Shown here: in pieces, positions 26,293 to 35,719 of the stretch
Position numbering within the stretch: position 1 is the first letter of the stretch
How the letters are laid out: every line of letters begins with the position of its first letter
Assembly (NCBI RefSeq): GCF_014926405.1
Contig: NZ_JACXXJ020000005.1
Coordinates: forward strand, 1,059,001-1,123,000
Reading direction: 5' to 3'
DNA from: Agrobacterium vitis
GTDB lineage: Bacteria; Pseudomonadota; Alphaproteobacteria; Rhizobiales; Rhizobiaceae
Length of the DNA stretch: 64,000 nt
The notes under the pieces: model-generated
The model's database searches: none
What the model saw: only the letters and a program-made list of their open reading frames with translations
Told to the model about the DNA's origin: nothing
Made by a program: the position numbers and the translations under genes

Positions 26293-26781
26293 GTCATTAT
26301 TGGCATGGCTTCTGCCATTGCCCCGGACCGGTCCTGCATCCATCCTCGTAAAATGGTTGTGTTTTTTATTTATATCCATTTTGGTTGTGGATGACCGGGT
26401 GGCTGTTTCTTGTTTTAAAGTTATTTTCGTTCAATTCTTAACATCATTGATTTTTTGGGCGGCATGAAATGCAAGCTGTCAGGCTCTTGTCAAACTCCTG
26501 TAAACCTGCGGGCTCAGCCTATGAATTCTCCTAGGATGATTTGTGGTCAGCTTCACGCAATCTAGGCCCTTAGAATAAGGGCTGTCGTCGTTTGATGGTG
26601 AGTCTGTCGTCATCTTGTCAGCAGTGCCGGGAATGGGTGAGGCCCGTTTCCAATGTTGGTGACAAGTTGGAGAGAATCGGCTTCACATGAGAATGCTAGT
26701 AAAACATTCAGGCGGTCCTTCGGGGCCGGCCCCTCCATGATGGATAGGGCCTTGGCTTAATTAAAGTTGGGAGATGTATCC

Positions 26782-28185
26782 TTGTCGAGCCTTCGTAACG
26801 TGGCCTATGCCGCAGCATTTCTTCCGCTGTTTTTTCAACCTGCCGTGCTGCATGCCGAAACCATCTTCGGCGCCATGGAAAAGGCTTATAAGAACAATCC
26901 TGATCTGAACTCGGTGCGTGCCGCCCTGAGGGCAACGGATGAGAGCGTGACGATTGCCAAGGCCGGCTACAGGCCGCAACTGGGCTTTTCCGTCTCCGGC
27001 ACTCAGTCTTCCTTTGCCAATTTCAACGGCACCGCCGTCGGCAATATCCCAGCGGATAAATATTCGGCGGATTATTATAAATCCGACGTGCAGGTGACAT
27101 TGACCCAGCAGATTTTCGATGGATTCCAGACGCTGAACAATGTGCGCTCCTCGGAAGCGGGCGTGCTTTCCAATCGGGAAAGTATGAAGGCGGATGAAAT
27201 CCAGATCCTGCTCGGCGCAGCCCAGGCCTATGCGGATGTGGCGCGGGACCAGCAGATTGTCAGTATCCGCCGCCAGAACCTGAACTTCCTCAAGGAACAG
27301 CTGAAAGCCGCCAATGCGCGGCTGGAGGTGGGCGAAGGCACCAAAACCGATGTCAGTCAGGCAGAAGCGCAGCTGGCGGGTGCCGACAGTCTGCTGGCCT
27401 CCGCGATCGCCCAGTTGAGACAGAGCGAAGCATCCTATATGCAGGTGGTCGGCGAGATGCCGAAGGATGTGCGCCAGCCCGTACGCGCCACCAAGGCGAT
27501 GCCGACCAATCTCGACAAAGCCGTTGCTTTGGGAATCAGAGAGCATCCCAGCGTGCTTGCCGCGCTTCATGCGGTAACCTCGGCGCAATACCAGGTGAAA
27601 TCGGCTGAAGGCAGCCTGCTTCCAGGCGTCAGCATTCAGGGCAGCCTTGATCGGCACAATACGGATAATCCCAGCGAGTCGACCGACCGCGATTATTCTG
27701 CGGCCTCGATTACAGCGCAGCTGAAAATTCCGCTCTACCAGGGCGGTTCGGAATATGGTCAGATCCGCAAAGCCAAGGAAACCGTTGGTGCGCAGGAACT
27801 GAAAGTCGATTACGCCCGATTGAGCGTGCGAAAGCAGATCATGACCGCTTTTGCCCAGATGCAAGCCGCAACGGCGGCCATCACCTCGGGCCGCAAGCAG
27901 GTTGCTGCCGCAAAGCTCGCCTTACAAGGCGTTATCGAGGAACGCAATGTCGGCCAGAAAATCACCCTTGACGTTTTGAACTCGCAGCAGACCGCGCTCG
28001 ACGCGCAGGAAAGCCTGGTGAATGCACAGCGCAATGAAGTGGTGGCCAGCTACTCGTTGCTGGCGGCAACCGGCACCTTGACGGTCAGGAGCCAGGGATT
28101 GCAGGTGGCGGAGTATAATGCAGAAGAGCATTACGATGCCGTCAAGGACCAGTGGTTTGGATTGCGGGCTGCCAAAGGCAAGTAA
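26782..28185 (+). CDS. tolC: TolC-family outer-membrane efflux/secretion protein
   Basis: This is a protein of about 467 residues. The signal peptide is MSSLRNVAYAAAFLPLFFQP with cleavage after VLHA, and the mature start ETIFGAMEKAYKNNPDLNSV is the usual TolC opening. Two OEP repeats are visible, with coiled-coil parts (NFLKEQLKAANARLEVGEGT and ALQGVIEERNVGQKITLDVL) and the family signature NVGQKITLDVLNSQQ. It forms the trimeric outer-membrane channel for type I secretion and drug export. I use the TTG at 26782 with GGGAG upstream; an in-frame TTG at 26767 would add five residues. It is flanked on both sides by the two-hairpin element. Confidence 0.88.
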   Translation: MSSLRNVAYAAAFLPLFFQPAVLHAETIFGAMEKAYKNNPDLNSVRAALRATDESVTIAKAGYRPQLGFSVSGTQSSFANFNGTAVGNIPADKYSADYYKSDVQVTLTQQIFDGFQTLNNVRSSEAGVLSNRESMKADEIQILLGAAQAYADVARDQQIVSIRRQNLNFLKEQLKAANARLEVGEGTKTDVSQAEAQLAGADSLLASAIAQLRQSEASYMQVVGEMPKDVRQPVRATKAMPTNLDKAVALGIREHPSVLAALHAVTSAQYQVKSAEGSLLPGVSIQGSLDRHNTDNPSESTDRDYSAASITAQLKIPLYQGGSEYGQIRKAKETVGAQELKVDYARLSVRKQIMTAFAQMQAATAAITSGRKQVAAAKLALQGVIEERNVGQKITLDVLNSQQTALDAQESLVNAQRNEVVASYSLLAATGTLTVRSQGLQVAEYNAEEHYDAVKDQWFGLRAAKGK

Positions 28186-28220
28186 ACCAATGGGTCATTG
28201 AGAAGGGCAGTTGGTATTAC

Positions 28221-28305
28221 CTTTGCAAATATCTCAAGCGTCGGATGCATTTGAGATATTTGCAAAGCGTTCAAGGCGGGGATGCGTCAGCATGTTCTCG
28301 CCTTG
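28221..28305. repeat. Two-hairpin element downstream of tolC (copy 2)
   Basis: Stem I is 17 bp and perfect: 28221-28237 (CTTTGCAAATATCTCAA) with 28251-28267. Stem II pairs CAAGGC (28272-28277) with GCCTTG (28300-28305), with the same 4- and 22-base spacings as copy 1. Stem I differs from copy 1 at four base pairs, all compensated. The gap 28186-28490 holds only this element. Confidence 0.78.
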
Positions 28306-28490
28306 GTATGATGCCCTTCATCCCGGATAATTCGGTCCGGCTGGCGAAACAATCCTCGATTGAACTCATAAAACTGTGTATTTTGGGCTTTAAGCTTTTG
28401 AAGGCGATTTCCTCGAGCAAAGGGGTATCCTAAGGTCAAGCGAATCACATGGCAAAAGCCGATGGGGTTTGAAGCCAAATGGGGAATGTA

Positions 28491-29414
28491 ATGGCCCAGC
28501 CGAATGTATCGCGTGAACCGTCCATGGAAGAGATCCTGGCCTCCATTCGCCGGATTATCGAAAGCAATGAGCCGGCACCCGCCCGGTCTTTCGATGATGC
28601 CTATGGTTATGACAGTGAAGTGGACGAACTGGATATTGCAGGCAATGCGTTTTCCGTTGAGGCTGTGCCCATGGATTTGCCGGTTGCGGCCAACCAGCCA
28701 GGTCCGGTTCAGCTAGCGGCATCTGCTACAAACCGTTTCTCTGAGGGGGCAGGCGATCAGGGTGCTGGTGGACAGCAGATAGCAGATGGCGCAAGAGCAG
28801 ATAGTCCAAGACATGCCGCGAAGCCGGTTTCGCTTGCCGATCTTGCGGCGCGGGTGCGCGCCACGTCTGAGCGGCGCGAAGAGCCTGGCGTTTCCGAGTT
28901 TTCTTCTGAATTTCCCTCCGCTTTTTCCAAGCAAGAGCCACAGTCTCGCGATGGTCGTGGGGCCTCTTCCTACATGTCTGACACTATTGGTGGTTTTCGC
29001 GAGATTGCTACGGAGCAAGCGGCGCCTCTGGGGCAGATCCGGCCCATGGCACAGGCGCGAATCGCCGAACCGGAAGCCATGAGCGCCAGCCAGCGCCATA
29101 TCGAATCTCTATTGCAGTCGGAACCTGTGGCCCAGGCTGCGGTCGCCCCTCAGGAGCAGACCGAAGAGGCAGATACGCAAGGCGATACTCGACAAGGCGC
29201 GCTTTTGTCCATGCAGGCCGGTGCGCAGGTGGCCAAGTCCTTTGAGGAACTGGCAGCTGTCGTCGATGGTCAGCAGCGCAGATCGCTGGATGAAATCGCC
29301 CAGGATATGTTGCGGCCGATGTTGCAGGACTGGCTTGACGACAATTTGCCGACGCTGGTTGAGCGTCTGGTGCGCGAAGAAATCGAACGAATTGCACGTG
29401 GTCCGCGCCGCTAA
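28491..29414 (+). CDS. popZ: Polar organising protein PopZ (DUF2497)
   Basis: This 307-residue scaffold protein condenses at the growth pole and anchors the chromosome centromere in alphaproteobacteria. It has the N-terminal PopZ helix SMEEILASIRRIIESNEP, a long acidic and Pro/Ala-rich middle of low complexity, and the C-terminal oligomerisation domain LDEIAQDMLRPMLQDWLDDN, then VERLVREEIERIARG. These ends are the diagnostic parts. The ATG at 28491 has GGGGA upstream. The gene precedes valS, as in Caulobacter and Agrobacterium. A terminator follows directly. Confidence 0.9.
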   Translation: MAQPNVSREPSMEEILASIRRIIESNEPAPARSFDDAYGYDSEVDELDIAGNAFSVEAVPMDLPVAANQPGPVQLAASATNRFSEGAGDQGAGGQQIADGARADSPRHAAKPVSLADLAARVRATSERREEPGVSEFSSEFPSAFSKQEPQSRDGRGASSYMSDTIGGFREIATEQAAPLGQIRPMAQARIAEPEAMSASQRHIESLLQSEPVAQAAVAPQEQTEEADTQGDTRQGALLSMQAGAQVAKSFEELAAVVDGQQRRSLDEIAQDMLRPMLQDWLDDNLPTLVERLVREEIERIARGPRR

Positions 29415-29480
29415 GAGGACAGTGCCGCAGGTAGTTGTTGGCAAGCGTGCGTTCGAAAACATCGAACTGGAACAATCAGA

Positions 29481-29508
29481 AGCCGCCTTGTGAATGGGCG
29501 GCTTTTTG
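29481..29508 (+). terminator. Intrinsic terminator after popZ
   Basis: AGCCGCC (29481-29487) pairs with GGCGGCT (29497-29503), followed by TTTTGCTTT. It separates popZ from valS. Confidence 0.8.
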
Positions 29509-29612
29509 CTTTCCTTTCTTGACACTGCGCGACCTGTCCGCTTTACCACGTGGTTGACGAAAACAATGAAATCCAACGTCCGCCCGCGTTCCCGTGAACC
29601 GGTAGGGCCTTA

Positions 29613-32471
29613 ATGTCTGGTCAGAACATGCTCGATAAGACCTATGATTCCGCAAGCGTTGAACCGAAAATCGCCAAGGCCTGGGATGAGGCGGAGGCAT
29701 TCCGCGCCGGTGTCAATGCCAAGCCGGGTGCGGAAAGCTTCACCATCGTCATCCCGCCGCCGAACGTGACCGGGTCGCTGCATATGGGCCACGCGCTCAA
29801 CAATACCTTGCAGGACATCATGATCCGCTTCGAGCGGATGCGCGGCAAGGATGTGCTGTGGCAGCCGGGTATGGACCATGCCGGCATTGCCACGCAGATG
29901 GTTGTCGAGCGGCAGTTGATGGAAAAGCAGCTTCCGGGCCGCCGCGAGATGGGCCGTGATGCCTTTATCGACAAAGTGTGGGAGTGGAAGGACGAATCTG
30001 GCGGGTTGATCTTCAACCAGCTGAAGCGGCTTGGCGCATCCTGCGACTGGTCGCGCGAGCGCTTCACCATGGACGAGGGCCTGTCCGAGGCGGTTCTGGA
30101 AGTCTTTGTCACCCTCTACAAGCAGGGGCTGATCTACAAGGACAAGCGTCTCGTCAATTGGGACCCCAAGCTTTTGACGGCGATTTCCGATCTGGAAGTC
30201 GAACAGCATGAGGTCAACGGCAATCTCTGGCACCTGCGCTACCCGCTGGAAGAAGGCGTGACCTACCAGCATCCTGTTGCTTTCGATGAAGACGGCAAGG
30301 CGACGGAATGGGAGACCCGCGACTATCTCGTGGTGGCGACCACCCGTCCTGAAACCATGCTGGGCGATACCGGTATTGCCGTTCACCCTGATGATGCGCG
30401 CTATCAGTCGATCATTGGCAAGCATGTGATCCTGCCGATCGTTGGCCGTAGAATTCCTATTGTCGGCGACGAATACCCGGATCCGACGGCAGGTACAGGC
30501 GCTGTAAAAATGACGCCCGCCCATGACTTCAACGATTTTGATGTCGGCAAACGCGCGGGCTTGAGGATGATCAATATCCTCAATATCGATGCGACCGTGA
30601 CCATTGTAGAAAATGACGATTTCCTGGAGGGGCTGACCCCAAGCCGCGAACAGCAGATGGTCTGGGCCGAGCTGGAAGGCCAGGACCGGTTCTTCGTGCG
30701 CAAGAAGATCGTCGAGATTTTCGAGGCGGAAGGGCTCCTTGACAAAATCGAGCCGCATAAACACACGGTGCCGCATGGCGACCGTGGAGGCGTGCCAATC
30801 GAGCCGCGCCTGACCGAGCAATGGTATGTGGATGCCAAGACGCTGGCCAAGCCCGCCATTGACAGCGTGCGCGAGGGCCGCACCAAATTCGTGCCGAAAA
30901 ACTGGGACAAGACCTATTACGAGTGGATGGAGAATATCCAGCCGTGGTGCGTCTCGCGCCAGCTCTGGTGGGGACATCAGATCCCGGCCTGGTATGGTCC
31001 GGATGGTCAGGTCTTCGTTGAAAAGGACGAGGAAACGGCGCTTCACGCCGCCATTCAGCATTATCTGTCGCATGAAGGGCCGATGAAGGCTTTCGTGGAA
31101 GACAAGATCGAGAACTTTAAACCGGGCGAAATCCTCACCCGCGATGAAGACGTGCTCGATACCTGGTTTTCCTCGGCGCTTTGGCCGTTCTCGACGCTTG
31201 GCTGGCCGGAAAAAACGCCGGAAGTGGCGCGCTATTATCCGACCAATGTGCTCGTCACCGGTTTTGACATCATCTTCTTCTGGGTTGCCCGGATGATGAT
31301 GATGAGCCTGCATTTCATGAAGGATGAAGCGGGCAATCCCGTCGAACCATTTGAAACCGTTTATGTCCACGCGCTGGTGCGTGACAAGAACGGTCAGAAA
31401 ATGTCGAAATCCAAGGGCAATGTCATCAATCCGCTGGAGCTGATCGATGAATATGGCGCCGATGCGCTGCGCTTCACGCTGACCATCATGGCAGCCCAGG
31501 GCCGCGATGTGAAGCTGGATACGGCACGCGTCGCCGGCTATCGCAATTTTGGCACCAAGCTGTGGAACGCCACCCGTTTTGCCGAGATGAACGGCGTGAA
31601 GTCCGATCCATCGTTCCTGCCCGAGGCAGCGACATTGGCCATCAACCGCTGGATCCTGACGGAGCTGACGCGGGCTGAACGTGAGGTCACGGAGGCCATC
31701 GCGCATTTCCGGTTCAATGATGCGGCCAGTGCGCTTTATCGCTTTGTCTGGAACCAGTTCTGCGACTGGTATCTGGAATTGCTGAAGCCGGTCTTTGCCG
31801 GTGAAGACGAGGTTGCCAAGACTGAAGCCCAGGCGTGCGCTGCCTATGTGCTGGAGCAGACCTACAAGCTGCTGCACCCCTTCATGCCGTTCATGACGGA
31901 AGAATTGTGGGCGCATACCGCAGGTGAGGGTGTCGAGCGCGACACGTTGCTGTGCCATGCCGATTGGCCGGTTCTGACCTTCAACGATGAGCAGGCGGCG
32001 GCCGATATCAACTGGCTGGTGGATCTGGTCAGCGGCATTCGCTCGGCCCGCGCAGAAATGAATGTGCCGCCTTCCGCCGTCGCACCGCTCACAGTCGTGG
32101 GTGCCAACGGCGTGACCCGCTCCAGGCTGGAGCACCATGAAGCCGCCATCAAGCGTCTGGCGCGGGTGGGTGACATTAGCCATGCACCGGAAGCGCCGAA
32201 GGGGTCTGCTCAGGTGATTGTCGGCGAGGCCACGGCCTGCCTGCCGCTCGGCAGTCTGATCGATCTTGGTGCTGAGCGAGCCCGGCTAGAGAAGTCCATT
32301 GGCAAGGTGGACCAGGATATTGAGAAGGGGCGCAAGAAGCTCGGCAACGAGAAGTTTGTCGCCAATGCCGATCCGGAAGTCGTCGCGGCTGAGCGTCAGC
32401 GGCTTGCCGAACTGGAAGAGCAGCGCGGCGTGCTGGCCGTGGCCCTGCAGCGGGTCAACGAGGCCGGTTGA
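29613..32471 (+). CDS. valS: Valyl-tRNA synthetase
   Basis: This class I aminoacyl-tRNA synthetase charges tRNA-Val. HIGH-type signature PPPNVTGSLHMGHALNN (about residues 49-65), the CP1 editing domain with TTRPETMLGDT, KMSKS as QKMSKSKGNVINP, an anticodon-binding helix bundle and a C-terminal coiled coil (LEKSIGKVDQDIEKGRKKLG) are all present in order at full length. The ATG at 29613 is used; an in-frame ATG at 29628 (MLDKTYDSASVEPK) also fits family N-termini. Downstream are several hairpins ending in a strong terminator at 32653. Confidence 0.97.
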   Translation: MSGQNMLDKTYDSASVEPKIAKAWDEAEAFRAGVNAKPGAESFTIVIPPPNVTGSLHMGHALNNTLQDIMIRFERMRGKDVLWQPGMDHAGIATQMVVERQLMEKQLPGRREMGRDAFIDKVWEWKDESGGLIFNQLKRLGASCDWSRERFTMDEGLSEAVLEVFVTLYKQGLIYKDKRLVNWDPKLLTAISDLEVEQHEVNGNLWHLRYPLEEGVTYQHPVAFDEDGKATEWETRDYLVVATTRPETMLGDTGIAVHPDDARYQSIIGKHVILPIVGRRIPIVGDEYPDPTAGTGAVKMTPAHDFNDFDVGKRAGLRMINILNIDATVTIVENDDFLEGLTPSREQQMVWAELEGQDRFFVRKKIVEIFEAEGLLDKIEPHKHTVPHGDRGGVPIEPRLTEQWYVDAKTLAKPAIDSVREGRTKFVPKNWDKTYYEWMENIQPWCVSRQLWWGHQIPAWYGPDGQVFVEKDEETALHAAIQHYLSHEGPMKAFVEDKIENFKPGEILTRDEDVLDTWFSSALWPFSTLGWPEKTPEVARYYPTNVLVTGFDIIFFWVARMMMMSLHFMKDEAGNPVEPFETVYVHALVRDKNGQKMSKSKGNVINPLELIDEYGADALRFTLTIMAAQGRDVKLDTARVAGYRNFGTKLWNATRFAEMNGVKSDPSFLPEAATLAINRWILTELTRAEREVTEAIAHFRFNDAASALYRFVWNQFCDWYLELLKPVFAGEDEVAKTEAQACAAYVLEQTYKLLHPFMPFMTEELWAHTAGEGVERDTLLCHADWPVLTFNDEQAAADINWLVDLVSGIRSARAEMNVPPSAVAPLTVVGANGVTRSRLEHHEAAIKRLARVGDISHAPEAPKGSAQVIVGEATACLPLGSLIDLGAERARLEKSIGKVDQDIEKGRKKLGNEKFVANADPEVVAAERQRLAELEEQRGVLAVALQRVNEAG

Positions 32472-32488
32472 CCTCCTGGAGTTTGTCT

Positions 32489-32515
32489 TGGGAAGCGTGG
32501 GTTTCACGTTTCCCA
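32489..32515 (+). repeat. Hairpin downstream of valS
   Basis: TGGGAAGCGTG (32489-32499) pairs with CACGTTTCCCA with one G-T pair. It may protect the valS 3' end or slow transcription. Confidence 0.5.
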
Positions 32516-32541
32516 GCAAAACAAACGATAATAGGAAAAAT

Positions 32542-32580
32542 GAAAACCTGTCTGGTTCAAGCAAAACCAAACAGGTTTTC
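32542..32580 (+). repeat. Second hairpin downstream of valS
   Basis: GAAAACCTGT (32542-32551) pairs perfectly with ACAGGTTTTC (32571-32580), with an inner GGTT/AACC. No gene is apparent in 32472-33016. Confidence 0.55.
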
Positions 32581-32652
32581 CGTGGCCGTGTGTGATCTAA
32601 AACCCACGAGGGATGCCGTAGCCATCCGAAATCACTTCCATTGTGATTGTAC

Positions 32653-32681
32653 CCGAAGGTGGAAACGCCCTCGGTTTTTTT
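32653..32681 (+). terminator. Strong intrinsic terminator in the valS-fadL gap
   Basis: CCGAAGGTG (32653-32661), loop GAAA, then CGCCCTCGG (32666-32674) and seven T residues. It is 180 bp past the valS stop, so it ends either a long valS 3' UTR or a separate small RNA. Confidence 0.8.
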
Positions 32682-33016
32682 GATCGTGAAACAGCTTACG
32701 CCAGTGACTTATCGTCCAGCGGAATGCAGCTTTTGCACTGCAAAAAATCGCGTTGGAAAATCAAGAATAACGAATAAGGACTGCGTTGCAGTTTCGCAAC
32801 GGTTGTGAAGAAATGTAAAATATTATTCCGCAAACTCGGGGATAATCCTAGTTTGACGCAAAAGGTTCCTTTCAATTTGTCAATTTTACGGCGTTAATAA
32901 GACCTTACGTAAAACGATCCATTCATATGGTGCGCTGCAATCGTGTTTCGTGAAGTTGTCATTTAGTTTTAATAGGTTAGGCTTCATTCAACAAAATTCC
33001 TATGTGTGGAGGGGAC

Positions 33017-34174
33017 ATGTCAAAAAAACAAATTACGCTGAGCGTTTTGGCTTTGGTCGCGGCGGCGCTTTCCAGCACGGCGGCTCTGGCGGGGGGCTTT
33101 TCCCGAGGTGAAGCCGATACCGACATTCTTTACGAGGATGGGAAAGTCAAGGCTCGCGCTGGCGCTGTCTTCGTCTCGCCGGAGCGTAAATACGACACGG
33201 TGGGAGGATCGAAATCATCTGACGGTAGCTTTAGTGACAGTTACTGGATTCCCAGTGTTGCCGCCAAGGTCCAGATTTCCGATGCATTGGGCTGTGCCTT
33301 TACCTATACCCAGCCCTTCGGCGCATCCTCTACCTATGGAACGGATACACGTCGCGCTGACCAGTTGGCCGGGGCTGCTTCAGGCAATTTCAACTATTAC
33401 ACCAAGAAGCATTTCATCACCAATGAATATGGCGGCACGTGCGCCGTGCGTTTCGATGTTGGTCCTGGCAAGCTCTATGTGTTGGGTGGCGGTTTCTTTC
33501 AGGATTTCGATTACACGGCCGATTCCTATTATGGAACGCTGCACCTGAAGGATAATTCGTCTGTCGGATATCGCTTGGGTGTGGGCTATGACATTCCCGA
33601 ATATGCGATGCGTGCCCAGCTGATGTATCGTTCGCAGATCAAGGAAGAGGCCGATGGTGACTTCACGCCGCGTGCCCTGTCGGCGCTACTGGGCACTGGT
33701 GCCGTTTCTGCCGATGGTTATGGCACCTTGCCTCAATCACTCAAGCTAAGCTTGCAAAGCGGTATCGCACCCGGTTGGCTTGCCTACGGCTCTGTCAAGT
33801 GGACGGACTGGAGCGTTTTGCAAACGCTCAACTACAATATTACTGGCCTCGGCGCCCAGAGGGACGATTTTTTCTGGAAAGATGGCTGGACCATCCAGGC
33901 GGGCATTGGCCACAAGTTTAACGATCGCGTTTCCGGTACCGTCAATATCACCTGGGACAAGGGTGTAGGCAATGGCGCCGATATCATGACCGATACCTGG
34001 ACGTTGGGTGTGGGAACCGAGATCAAGCTTGGCCCAGGCGATCTGCGTGTTGGGGCAGGGGTCAGCTACCTCACCGCCGGGAGCCAAAGCTATTCCAAGG
34101 GTGCATCCTATGATGCGACCGCTAATGGAGACTGGGCCTATGCCTTCGGTAGCTCCTACCAGATCAAGTTCTGA
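33017..34174 (+). CDS. FadL/OmpP1-family outer-membrane transporter
   Basis: This 385-residue protein has a signal peptide (MSKKQITLSVLALVAAALSS, cleavage after ALA near residue 26) and a mature start GGFSRGEADTDILYEDG typical of the OmpP1/FadL group. A 14-stranded barrel is suggested by repeated alternating aromatic/Gly strands, ending YAFGSSYQIKF with a terminal Phe for BAM recognition. It probably admits long-chain fatty acids or other hydrophobic compounds. The ATG at 33017 follows GGAGGGGAC, an excellent site, so the frame open from 33002 is rejected. No beta-oxidation gene is adjacent; the hydrophobic substrate is therefore not defined. Confidence 0.82.
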   Translation: MSKKQITLSVLALVAAALSSTAALAGGFSRGEADTDILYEDGKVKARAGAVFVSPERKYDTVGGSKSSDGSFSDSYWIPSVAAKVQISDALGCAFTYTQPFGASSTYGTDTRRADQLAGAASGNFNYYTKKHFITNEYGGTCAVRFDVGPGKLYVLGGGFFQDFDYTADSYYGTLHLKDNSSVGYRLGVGYDIPEYAMRAQLMYRSQIKEEADGDFTPRALSALLGTGAVSADGYGTLPQSLKLSLQSGIAPGWLAYGSVKWTDWSVLQTLNYNITGLGAQRDDFFWKDGWTIQAGIGHKFNDRVSGTVNITWDKGVGNGADIMTDTWTLGVGTEIKLGPGDLRVGAGVSYLTAGSQSYSKGASYDATANGDWAYAFGSSYQIKF

Positions 34175-34194
34175 TATCAGTTCATGACTCTATG

Positions 34195-34234
34195 AAATGG
34201 CACGGTTGCTCTTAAATGAGCGATCGTGCCATTT
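34195..34234 (+). terminator. Hairpin after fadL-like gene
   Basis: AAATGGCACG (34195-34204) pairs with CGTGCCATTT (34225-34234), with an inner GCTC/GAGC. The T-run is short. The following 650 bp to exoR (to 34880) contain no gene that I can support. Confidence 0.6.
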
Positions 34235-34880
34235 GCCTAATGGAGCTACGACGAAGCCGACCCAGGCTTTTCAGCATGTCTTACCCCTTGTCCCCTCGTT
34301 ATGCCGGACGTCGCACTTGAGAGCTTCGTAGCGATCGTGAACATGTGTCCGCTAAATATGGCGCGCGGCCCTGTGGAGAGGGTCTCGCCAGGTGGATGCG
34401 TTGCCCTGACTATAGCTGATTTTGCTGTGCTCTGGTTGTCCGTTCTGTGCTTTATTTGCAACATATTTTATATCCTCTCCATGGTAATCCTCTTAGCGCT
34501 AAAATGTCTATTTCCCGCCACAAAGAGAGCGCAGCACAAGTTCGTTGCGAAGTTCCGGGTGTGCAATCCCTGCGCTTGCTTGATCGAGAGAAGATGGGTT
34601 CGGATGAAAAACCTCGGTTTTTCAGGAGGCTCCGGCTTATTCGGCACAGCAAAAGGCGTGGAGCAGTATACCGGCCGCAGTTTCAGGTCTCAGGCCGCTT
34701 TCTCGCCCGAAAGGCATTTTATGTTGGGGAAAATAGAGAGGACGCGAAGAATAATTTACCGGATTTCAATCTGGTTGCGTTCTTTATGGGATTTGGATCT
34801 GTACCCGGCTGCGGACGTTGTTGGCTCTGGCGCTGTCGTAAATCCTTCGCTTGTGCGTAGAAGGGCCTTTGGTCGTGGAA

Positions 34881-35696
34881 ATGTTTAAGGTTTACGGTAA
34901 TCAGGGGCGGACAATCGGACAGTCTTCAGCCTTTCTGCTGCTGTCATTGGCGCTCGGTAATCTGTTTTATACGGGCTGTGCCCATGCATTCGACTTCAAG
35001 GCCGGTGTCTCCAAGGAGTCCGGTCCCTTCGATCTGTTCAAGTTCGGCTTCAACGCTCAAAAGAGCGGCAAGACGCAGGATGCCGTTGAAGCCTATCGGT
35101 ATGCTGCCGAAAAAGGTCATACCGGATCGCGCTGGGCGCTGGCCAATATGTATGCCGATGGCGATGGCGTCGTCAAAAACGATTATGAAGCCTTCAAGAT
35201 TTATTCCGAAATTGCCAACCAGGGTGTAGAGCCGGGCTCGGAAGACACGGTCTATTTCGTTAATGCGCTGATCTCGCTTGCCAGTTATTATCAGCAGGGC
35301 ATTGCCGGCAGCCCGGTTAAGTCCGATCTGGTCCAGGCCCGTCAGCTTTATTTTCAAGCGGCGTCCGCCTTTGGTTTCCCGGAGGCCCAGTTCGAGCTGG
35401 CGAAAATGCTGTTGGCGGGCGAGGGCGGCAAACGCAATGTTCAGCAGGCCAAGAAATGGCTCAACCTTGCTCGGAAGAACGGCCATGCGGGCGCCATGGC
35501 CCTGTTTGGTGATGTGATTTTCGAAGAAGGACAGGCGGCCCGTGGGCTCGCTTTCCTGACGGCAGCGCTTGATAAATGCGCGCCGAAGGATTGTCCGTGG
35601 ATCGAGGATCTCCAGGAGCGCGCCTTCTCGCTTGCCGATGAAAAGGATCGCCGCGTTGCCGTGGCGCTCGTGCCGCAGGTGCAGGAGCAGCCCTGA
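34881..35696 (+). CDS. exoR: ExoR, periplasmic Sel1-repeat regulator
   Basis: This 271-residue periplasmic protein represses the ExoS-ChvI two-component system, so it controls exopolysaccharide, motility and acid-induced virulence or symbiosis genes in rhizobia. The signal peptide ends near AHAFDFKAG. The mature protein has Sel1-like repeats: DAVEAYRYAAEKGHTGSRWA (about residues 61-80), GDGVVKNDYEAFKIYSEIAN, then ARQLYFQAASAFGFPEAQFE and QQAKKWLNLARKNGHAGAM. Length and sequence agree with ExoR as I know it. The start ATG at 34881 precedes the signal helix; GTG at 34875 is possible. It is convergent with xthA (23-bp gap), the order known in Sinorhizobium. Confidence 0.9.
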   Translation: MFKVYGNQGRTIGQSSAFLLLSLALGNLFYTGCAHAFDFKAGVSKESGPFDLFKFGFNAQKSGKTQDAVEAYRYAAEKGHTGSRWALANMYADGDGVVKNDYEAFKIYSEIANQGVEPGSEDTVYFVNALISLASYYQQGIAGSPVKSDLVQARQLYFQAASAFGFPEAQFELAKMLLAGEGGKRNVQQAKKWLNLARKNGHAGAMALFGDVIFEEGQAARGLAFLTAALDKCAPKDCPWIEDLQERAFSLADEKDRRVAVALVPQVQEQP

Positions 35697-35719
35697 GCGG
35701 CTACCCTACTACATCCTCT

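Noticed and set aside
26213..26467. An 84-residue membrane protein before tolC
   Set aside because: Its first part is the arm of a perfect hairpin repeat and no ribosome-binding site is seen.
29610..32183. A long minus-strand frame opposite valS
   Set aside because: An antisense artefact of codon bias; the plus-strand protein is ValRS with all signatures.
34447..34860. A 137-residue gene upstream of exoR
   Set aside because: No recognisable pattern, overlaps another open frame, and no ribosome-binding site.
34301..34888. A 195-residue gene upstream of exoR
   Set aside because: No domain pattern, no ribosome-binding site, overlap with exoR and biased composition; likely chance.
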